The notes beneath the pieces were generated by a model. The model was given only the letters and a program-made list of their open reading frames with translations, made no database searches and had not been told where the DNA came from. DNA of 64,000 nucleotides, from the NCBI RefSeq assembly GCF_016863315.1, contig NZ_BOOQ01000031.1, forward strand, positions 62,001-126,000, written 5' to 3'. Source of the stretch: Planotetraspora silvatica (GTDB lineage: Bacteria > Actinomycetota > Actinomycetes > Streptosporangiales > Streptosporangiaceae). Shown piece by piece: positions 59,171-64,000 of this stretch; position 1 is the stretch's first letter, and each line of letters starts with the position of its first letter. The position numbers were made by a program, and so were the translations under genes.

Positions 59171-60508
59171 ATGCCCCGCACTGCCGTGGCGACCGCGCCC
59201 GACAGCGAGGTGCCCCCGACCACCCTCGGCCGCCTTCTGGACCAAGGGCGAGCACAGGGTCACCTTTCCCTGTCGGAACTTCGCGAGGCGTTTGCCCGGT
59301 TCGGGGTCAGCCCCACCGAGGGCCGCTCGATCCTCAGCGAGCTCACCGAGGCGGGCGTGAAGCTGGCCTCGGAGGATGACACCGCCGTACCCGCCCAGAA
59401 CGCGGGGAAGAAGACTCCGGCGAGGAAGACCCGCAGGGCCGCCGCGACCGCCGCGTCCCGGCGCTCCGCGGCGAAGACGACCGCCAAGCCCGGCGACGAC
59501 ACGTCCGGCGAGAACGCCGAAGACGAGGACTGGTCGCCCGAGGACGCCGAGCACACCGGGACGATGGACCTCGACGACAACTCGTCCGTCATGGGCGACT
59601 CGGTGCACACCTACCTCAAGTCGATCGGGCGCCGCACGCTGCTGACCGCCGCGCAGGAGGTCGAGCTCGCCAAGCGCATCGAAGCCGGCCTGTACGCGGA
59701 GTACAAGCTGGAGACGGCCCTGGAGAGCGGCGAGAAGCTCGCCCCGGGCGTCCGCGAGGACCTCCAGTGGGTCATCGACGACGGCAAGCGCGCCAAGGAC
59801 CACATGCTGGAGGCCAACCTCCGCCTGGTCGTGTCGGTCGCCAAGAAGTACACCGACCGCGGCATGTCCCTCCTCGACGTCGTCCAGGAGGGGAACCTCG
59901 GCCTGATCCGGGCCGTGGAGAAGTTCGACTACACCAAGGGCTACAAGTTCTCGACCTACGCCATGTGGTGGATCAGACAGGCGATCCAGCGCGGCTTCGC
60001 CGACTCCGCCCGCACGATCCGCCTGCCCGTCCACGTGCTGGAGATGTTGTCCAAGCTGTCACGCGTCGAGCGTGACATGCACCAGCGTCTCGGCCGTGAG
60101 CCCACGCCGGAGGAGCTGGCGGTGGAGCTCGACAAGACGCCCGACCAGATCGAGGAGCTGCTCCGTACGAGCAGGCAGCCGATCAGCCTCGACTCCACGA
60201 TCGGCGAGGACGGCGAGACGAGGATCGGCGACCTGATCGAGGACGTCGACTCTCCCGAGGCGTCCGAGGTCGTGGACCGCCAGCTGCTGGCGGAGCAGCT
60301 CAAGGGCGTGCTGGGCAACCTGAGCCCGCGCGAGGCGAAGATCATGAGTCTTCGTTTCGGGCTGACCGACGGCAAGCCGCACACCCTGGACGAGATCGGC
60401 AGGCACCTGGGCCTCACCCGGGAGCGGATCCGCCAGCTGGAGAAGGAGTCGCTCTCCAAGCTCCGCCACCCGAGTAACGCCCGCCCGCTGCTCGACTGGG
60501 CCAGCTGA
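59171..60508 (+). CDS. RpoD-like sigma-70 factor (group 1/2)
   Basis: 445 residues. The N-terminus (about 18-70) resembles sigma region 1.1. A Lys/Ala-rich then acidic linker spans 75-135. Regions 1.2-2.4 begin at SVHTYLKSIGRRTLLTAAQEVELAKRIEAG and include KFSTYAMWWIRQAIQRGFADSARTIRLPVH. Region 3 has GREPTPEELAVELDKTPDQI, and region 4 TLDEIGRHLGLTRERIRQLEKESLSKLRHP. The sequence departs from the very conserved actinobacterial HrdB/SigA in regions 3 and 4 and ends NARPLLDWAS, so it may be a HrdB paralogue. A perfect binding site (AAAGGAGGAGGT) precedes the ATG. A terminator follows. Confidence 0.92.
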   Translation: MPRTAVATAPDSEVPPTTLGRLLDQGRAQGHLSLSELREAFARFGVSPTEGRSILSELTEAGVKLASEDDTAVPAQNAGKKTPARKTRRAAATAASRRSAAKTTAKPGDDTSGENAEDEDWSPEDAEHTGTMDLDDNSSVMGDSVHTYLKSIGRRTLLTAAQEVELAKRIEAGLYAEYKLETALESGEKLAPGVREDLQWVIDDGKRAKDHMLEANLRLVVSVAKKYTDRGMSLLDVVQEGNLGLIRAVEKFDYTKGYKFSTYAMWWIRQAIQRGFADSARTIRLPVHVLEMLSKLSRVERDMHQRLGREPTPEELAVELDKTPDQIEELLRTSRQPISLDSTIGEDGETRIGDLIEDVDSPEASEVVDRQLLAEQLKGVLGNLSPREAKIMSLRFGLTDGKPHTLDEIGRHLGLTRERIRQLEKESLSKLRHPSNARPLLDWAS

Positions 60509-60514
60509 CCCGAG

Positions 60515-60541
60515 GGGCTCGCGCCCGACCGGCGCGAGCCC
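60515..60541 (+). terminator. 11-base hairpin after the sigma factor gene
   Basis: GGGCTCGCGCC pairs perfectly with GGCGCGAGCCC across a 5-base loop, starting 7 bases after the stop codon. Confidence 0.8.
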
Positions 60542-60623
60542 GAACGGCGTTCCAGCGGCGTCCGGGTTCCCGTCCGCACCTGTTCGCGTGCGTCGGTGTT
60601 CCTGCGTGTCCGTGTCCGTGCCG

Positions 60624-61391
60624 TCAGCCGGCCAGCGTGATGATCGAGAACACGGCGCCACCGGGGTCGTCGACGACGGCGACCCGTCCCGTCTCGATGT
60701 CGAACGGCGGGACGGAGACGACGCCGCCCAACTCGGCGACCTTCGCGCAGGACGCGTCGCAGTCGCCGACCGCGAAGTACACCATCCAGTGGGCGGGGAT
60801 CTCCTCCGGCCACATCTCGTTCATCGCGACCATGCCGGCGACGGTCCGGCCGCCGGTGTCGAAGTCCGTGTAGGTGTTGGCGCCTCCAGGATGCGACCGC
60901 TTGCGGCCCCGCCATCCGAACAGGCGGCCGTAGAACGCGACGGCCTCGGCCGTGTCGCGCACGGCGAGTTCACTCCAGCACAGCGCCCCGGGCACGCCGG
61001 TGACCGCGGCACCGGCGAACCCCGCCGCCTGCCACACCGCCAGAGTGGCGCCCGCAGGATCGGCGAGGTAGGCGCTCCTGCCGTGGTCGAAGATCTCCAG
61101 CGGTCCCGCGGCGAGGCGGCCTCCGGCCTCGACGGCCAGCTTCGCCGCGAGGTCCGCGTCCCGCACCGCGACGTAGGTCGTCCACCAGCGCAGCCCGTCG
61201 TCGGTGGCCGGGCCGATGCCGGCCACCGGAGCTCCATGCAGGTGGGCCACCGCGTAGTCCTCCCGCTCGGGCATGGCGGCGAAGTCCCATCCGAACAGTG
61301 CGGAATAGAAGTCCTTCGCCGCGCCCACATCGGAGGCGCCGAGATCCGCCCAGCAAGGAGTTCCCGGCGCGAACGCGATGTTCTCCGACAT
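60624..61391 (-). CDS. VOC-family protein with two glyoxalase-like domains
   Basis: 255 residues. Each half is a VOC module: PCWADLGASDVGAAKDFYSALFGWDF to YLADPAGATLAVWQ, and LCWSELAVRDTAEAVAFYGRLFGWRG to VVDDPGGAVFSI. This two-module form is common in actinobacteria as hydroxylase/27-kDa antigen CFP30B-like proteins. Metal ligands are incomplete, so binding rather than catalysis is possible. GGAGGGG precedes the ATG at 61391. Confidence 0.9.
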   Translation of the reverse strand: MSENIAFAPGTPCWADLGASDVGAAKDFYSALFGWDFAAMPEREDYAVAHLHGAPVAGIGPATDDGLRWWTTYVAVRDADLAAKLAVEAGGRLAAGPLEIFDHGRSAYLADPAGATLAVWQAAGFAGAAVTGVPGALCWSELAVRDTAEAVAFYGRLFGWRGRKRSHPGGANTYTDFDTGGRTVAGMVAMNEMWPEEIPAHWMVYFAVGDCDASCAKVAELGGVVSVPPFDIETGRVAVVDDPGGAVFSIITLAG

Positions 61392-61484
61392 GGCCGGCCC
61401 CTCCACACGTGCGGCGTCAGCGCCCACGGTACTCAGGTCGCCCGCCCCTGAGAGCCGGAAAGAACAGTCCGGTACGGCCCCCGT

Positions 61485-61880
61485 CTAGCGGGCGGCGGCG
61501 GAAGCCCGCGGAACGCGGGCGATGCCGGTCAGCCGGTGCTCCTCGCGCAGCGTGCGGAGGCGGTTCACCTCGGCGGTCCACTTCGCCCCGTCGGGGGTGG
61601 CCCGGGCCTTGCGCCGCGCGATGCGGTCGTCATAGGCCTTCTCCCCCAGCGTGACCCGCTGCACCGCCTCGGCCGCGCGCAGCGCCTCGGTCAGGGCGCG
61701 GTCGAAGTCGATTCCCGCCGCCCGCAGCTCCTCCACAGAGGCGCCCCCGGCCCGCTTGGCCCGCAGCGCCTGCTCGGCCTCCCTCGCCCTGTCCAGCAGA
61801 GCTCCGAAGTCGCCACCGAGCTCCTGGTCGGCATGGTAGCGGTCCGCCTCACGGCTCACCCGCCGACGGAAAATCGCCAT
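61485..61880 (-). CDS. Helical hypothetical protein
   Basis: 131 residues, soluble, rich in Ala, Arg and Glu, and mostly helical. It begins MAIFRRRVSREADRYHADQE, has a heptad-like EAEQALRAKRAGGASVEELR region (about 33-52), and ends IARVPRASAAAR. I do not recognise a family. GGAGGGG supports the ATG at 61880. It lies downstream of a divergent TetR gene, so the two might share a promoter region. Confidence 0.7.
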   Translation of the reverse strand: MAIFRRRVSREADRYHADQELGGDFGALLDRAREAEQALRAKRAGGASVEELRAAGIDFDRALTEALRAAEAVQRVTLGEKAYDDRIARRKARATPDGAKWTAEVNRLRTLREEHRLTGIARVPRASAAAR

Positions 61881-61994
61881 CGTCAGCCCCTCCAGATCGA
61901 ACAAACCATCGCTGGCGGTAGCGTACGCGCTCCTCACGGGGTCTCGCACACCAGGGTGCGGCGCGCTTTACGAAGTAAGGACGCGTGTGGCAGC

Positions 61995-62570
61995 ATGATC
62001 GATATGCCTGCCAAGCGACCACCCGTCCCGCTGTCCCTGGAACGCATCATCGACGCCGCCCTCCACATCGCCGACGGGCAGGGCCTGCGCAGGCTCACCA
62101 TGCGCCGACTGGGCGACGCGCTTCAGGTCGAGGCGATGGCCATCTACCACCACCTGCCCCGGGGCAAGGACGCGCTCATGGACGCGCTGGCCGAGCACGT
62201 CACCGCCGTCCAGGTCGGCCCGGAGGGTCTGGACGGCTGGCAGGACAGAGCCCGCGCCTGGGCCCGCGCGAGCCGTACGGCGCTGCTCGAGCATCCGGGG
62301 GTGTTGTCCCTCGCGCTGACCAAGCCGCCCAAGGGCTCGGCGCTGATCGCGATCAGGGAGCAGACCGAGCAGCTTCAGGAGGCCGGACTGGGCGACGCCG
62401 GCGAGGCGGTCCGCGCACTGCGCGCCTACGTGTTCGGCAGCGTGGCGGTGGAGGTCCAGCAGTCCGGGTGGGCCGATCCGGACGCGACGGTGCAGCACGC
62501 CAGGACCGCGGACGGCGAGCGGGAGTTCCAGCACGGCCTCGACGCCCTCATCGCCGGCCTGGAACGATGA
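61995..62570 (+). CDS. TetR-family transcriptional regulator
   Basis: 191 residues. The helix-turn-helix is LERIIDAALHIADGQGLRRLTMRRLGDALQVEAMAIYHHLPRGKDALMDALAEHV; the C-terminal domain is of the TetR_C_1-like type with ALRAYVFGSVAVEVQQSGW. The ATG at 61995 (or 62004) follows TTTACGAAGTAAGG, which has a small TTAC/GTAA dyad that might be an operator. Targets are unknown; the nearest genes are the helical protein and DUF5999. Confidence 0.9.
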   Translation: MIDMPAKRPPVPLSLERIIDAALHIADGQGLRRLTMRRLGDALQVEAMAIYHHLPRGKDALMDALAEHVTAVQVGPEGLDGWQDRARAWARASRTALLEHPGVLSLALTKPPKGSALIAIREQTEQLQEAGLGDAGEAVRALRAYVFGSVAVEVQQSGWADPDATVQHARTADGEREFQHGLDALIAGLER

Positions 62571-62952
62571 TCCGCAGGTCAGAGGGCAAAAAACCGACGA
62601 ACCACGCAGAACGCTCAGCGGATCAAAAGAAATGGTAATCAGTCAGTTACCAGACGGACGGCGTGTCGAGGTTGGACCGTTATCGTCCATGGGGCAACCT
62701 TGTGTTACAAGTCACATCAGCGAGGCCGGTCCACTCAGTCCGCACGCGGGCCCCCCACCCGGACCGGCGATATCGTCCGAACGGACTATGTCATGCCGAT
62801 GTGACCGGCCAGCAAACTGGTGAAGTCCACAAATACGTCAACCCCGAAGGCTCGCCCCCCGTACAAAAGAGGGAAGGAAGACATCGGTGACGGCCACCAC
62901 CGTCCGCCGGTGAACGACCACGAGCGATCGATAAAGACACGGAGCCCCGGCG
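62571..62952. other. Regulatory leader of the DUF5999 gene
   Basis: 382 bases without a convincing gene. Three elements stand out: a dyad TGGTAA-N8-TTACCA at 62633-62652; a Crp-like site TGTGT-N6-TCACA at 62701-62716 (one mismatch to consensus); and 8-base complementary arms GCCGGTCC/GGACCGGC at 62725-62732 and 62761-62768. Its length and structure suggest strong regulation of the small gene that follows. Confidence 0.45.
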
Positions 62953-63153
62953 ATGTGCCCTCATGACCCGGCCTGTCCCCACGCGGACGCGAAGGACCGA
63001 GAAGCCGCCCGCACGATAGCGACGCACCCCGAGCAGGGATGGAGCCTGCTCTGCAACGGTGTCGTGCTGTTCGAGGACACGGGAGAGCTCCTGCCGGACG
63101 GAGGCGTGATCGCTCCCCACCGCCCCACCGACATGGCCGTCAACGCAGCCTGA
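62953..63153 (+). CDS. DUF5999 small protein
   Basis: 66 residues: MCPHDPACPHADAKDREAAR, then HPEQGWSLLCNGVVLFEDTGELLPDG and IAPHRP. This matches the conserved small actinomycete family DUF5999. The three N-terminal/central cysteines and His residues could bind a metal. Function is unknown. GGAG lies 9 bases before the ATG. Its 3' end overlaps the convergent hydrolase gene by 14 bases. Confidence 0.88.
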   Translation: MCPHDPACPHADAKDREAARTIATHPEQGWSLLCNGVVLFEDTGELLPDGGVIAPHRPTDMAVNAA

Positions 63154-63736
63154 GCTCCAGCAGCCACCCGGCCACCTCCTCGCCCACGCGGGCGGGATCC
63201 CTCTTCAGATCGTGACCCTCTCCCGCCAGGACCACCAGTCGCGCCGCGTCGGCCGCGTCAGGAACGCCGAACGGGTCCCGGTCTCCGTTGATCACCAGTA
63301 CGTCGGTTCCCGCCTGCCGCAACTCCCCGGCCCGTGAACGCTCGGGCCGGCCCGGCGGGTGCAGGGGGAACGCGAGCGCGACCACCGCGCAGGCCCCGAC
63401 CGCCGATGCCGTACGGCAGGCCACCCGGGCCCCGTTGCTCCGGCCGCCCTGGACGAGCGGCAACCCCGGCCGGCTCTCCCGCAACCCCGCGACGACGCTG
63501 ACCCACGCCTCGTCCTGCTTGACCGCGGACCCCGGCGCCCGCGCGCCCCTGAGCCGGAACGGCTGGACCACCCGCGCCACGGTCCCCCCGATGGCCAGCA
63601 CGGCGTCCCGTACGGCGAGCAGGTCGGGCGCGTCCACTCCCCCCGCCGAGCCGTGCGTCAGCACGAGCAGCAGCCGGGGATCGGCGGCCTCGTCGATCTC
63701 GACCCGCGCGGGACCGTGCGGTGTGGCGACGTCCAT
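63140..63736 (-). CDS. Small alpha/beta hydrolase (TEX30/KANL3-like)
   Basis: 198 residues. RLLLVLTHGSAGGVDAPDL is the first strand with the oxyanion H-G, GGRSNGARVACRTA holds the nucleophile Ser in G-R-S-N-G, TDVLVINGDRDPFGVP the acid Asp, and LAGEGHDLKRDPARVG the catalytic His. It resembles the dienelactone-hydrolase-like TEX30/KANL3 group; substrate unknown. The ATG at 63736 gives a normal N-terminus. Confidence 0.85.
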   Translation of the reverse strand: MDVATPHGPARVEIDEAADPRLLLVLTHGSAGGVDAPDLLAVRDAVLAIGGTVARVVQPFRLRGARAPGSAVKQDEAWVSVVAGLRESRPGLPLVQGGRSNGARVACRTASAVGACAVVALAFPLHPPGRPERSRAGELRQAGTDVLVINGDRDPFGVPDAADAARLVVLAGEGHDLKRDPARVGEEVAGWLLELRLR

Positions 63737-63823
63737 GCAGGTGACCGTACCGGCTCCGACTTTCGCAGGACGGGCGACCCGTCCGGAGGGAGGATGGCGC
63801 GCGGCCCGCGCTACGGCCACAAT

Positions 63824-64000
63824 GTGATCGTGCCCGATAACCCCTCGCAGCAGCACACGACGTCCAACGCCACCCGGCAGGATCTTCGCGCCGTCATCGC
63901 GACGCGCCGGGACCTCGGCCCGGACTACGAGGACGCCCTCGTCGACTCGTTCCTCGACAAGCTCGACGTCGAGATCGCCGCACGCGTCCGGTCGGAGGTG
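63824..64000 (+). CDS. Start of an uncharacterised protein (cut by window edge)
   Basis: From the GTG at 63824 (or 63830) the frame is open to the end, 59 codons. It begins VIVPDNPSQQHTTSN, then RQDLRAVIATRRDLGPDYEDALVDSFLDKLDVEI. The R-R-D-L-G-P-x-Y-E-D-x-L-V-D-S-F pattern occurs at the N-termini of small actinobacterial membrane proteins of unknown function, in which a membrane segment follows. That part is outside the window. It is divergent from the hydrolase gene. Confidence 0.6.
   Translation, partial: MIVPDNPSQQHTTSNATRQDLRAVIATRRDLGPDYEDALVDSFLDKLDVEIAARVRSEV

Noticed and set aside
62632-62823. A 63-codon frame starting next to the TGGTAA dyad
   Set aside because: No ribosome binding site, proline-rich non-family sequence, and it overlaps the regulatory elements of the DUF5999 leader.

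Overview
The window is 64 kb of very GC-rich chromosome from a filamentous-type actinomycete. GTG and TTG starts, ATGA/GTGA stop-start overlaps, leaderless promoters, a menaquinone pathway, a DUF5999 protein, a CGNR regulator and an Rv2578c-type radical SAM protein all fit the order Streptosporangiales, but I cannot name the genus. Nothing indicates a plasmid or prophage: there are no insertion sequences, CRISPR arrays, rRNA or recognisable tRNA genes. The only recombinase is an orphan tyrosine recombinase at 34.1 kb. The genes are dense and switch strand often.

Layout. 1-4.4 kb: the end of a NAD-linked formate dehydrogenase operon (catalytic subunit cut by the window edge, NuoE-NuoF fusion, an iron-sulfur subunit, fdhD). 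4.4-8.1 kb: ArsR regulator with an SRPBCC partner, a secreted ricin-type lectin, an SDR-DUF2867 protein. 8.1-22.6 kb: a broken DinB-like gene, a large membrane alpha/beta hydrolase, a NarL-type two-component system, MarR/FAD monooxygenase, a beta-hydroxyacid dehydrogenase, a CGNR regulator, a TetR-controlled drug ABC exporter, an ACT protein and a DedA protein.

22.8-33.4 kb is the most striking region: a head-to-tail operon of nine genes, most of them overlapping. It encodes a GntR/UTRA regulator, an APC permease, a fused PfkB kinase-SIS protein, a nucleotidyltransferase-fold protein, a metallophosphoesterase, a LOG-family protein, an allantoinase-like amidohydrolase, a hydantoin-racemase-fold protein lacking one of the two racemase cysteines, and an allantoicase. 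The first part has the same protein families as fructosamine (frl/fra) operons and the last part resembles ureide catabolism. The combination suggests uptake, phosphorylation and cleavage of a sugar- or ribose-conjugated ureide or hydantoin.

33.4-50.9 kb: GNAT, tyrosine recombinase, PlsC acyltransferase, a penicillin-binding protein, XRE regulator, a radical SAM gene with a LexA box, a methyltransferase, a glycosyltransferase with a Crp-like site, a WYL regulator divergent from a hydrolase, an HtrA-like protease, an ABC exporter followed by a DesK/DesR-type two-component system, a decayed VOC gene, a secreted T4-lysozyme-fold protein and an SGNH hydrolase. 51-59 kb: menaquinone biosynthesis (menF-like, menD, menB, menE) interleaved with YigZ, cupin, GntR and DedA genes. 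59-64 kb: an RpoD-like sigma factor, a VOC protein, TetR, DUF5999, a small hydrolase and a gene cut by the right edge.

Positions and translations were read by eye. Family assignments rest on motifs remembered from established families, with no database search.
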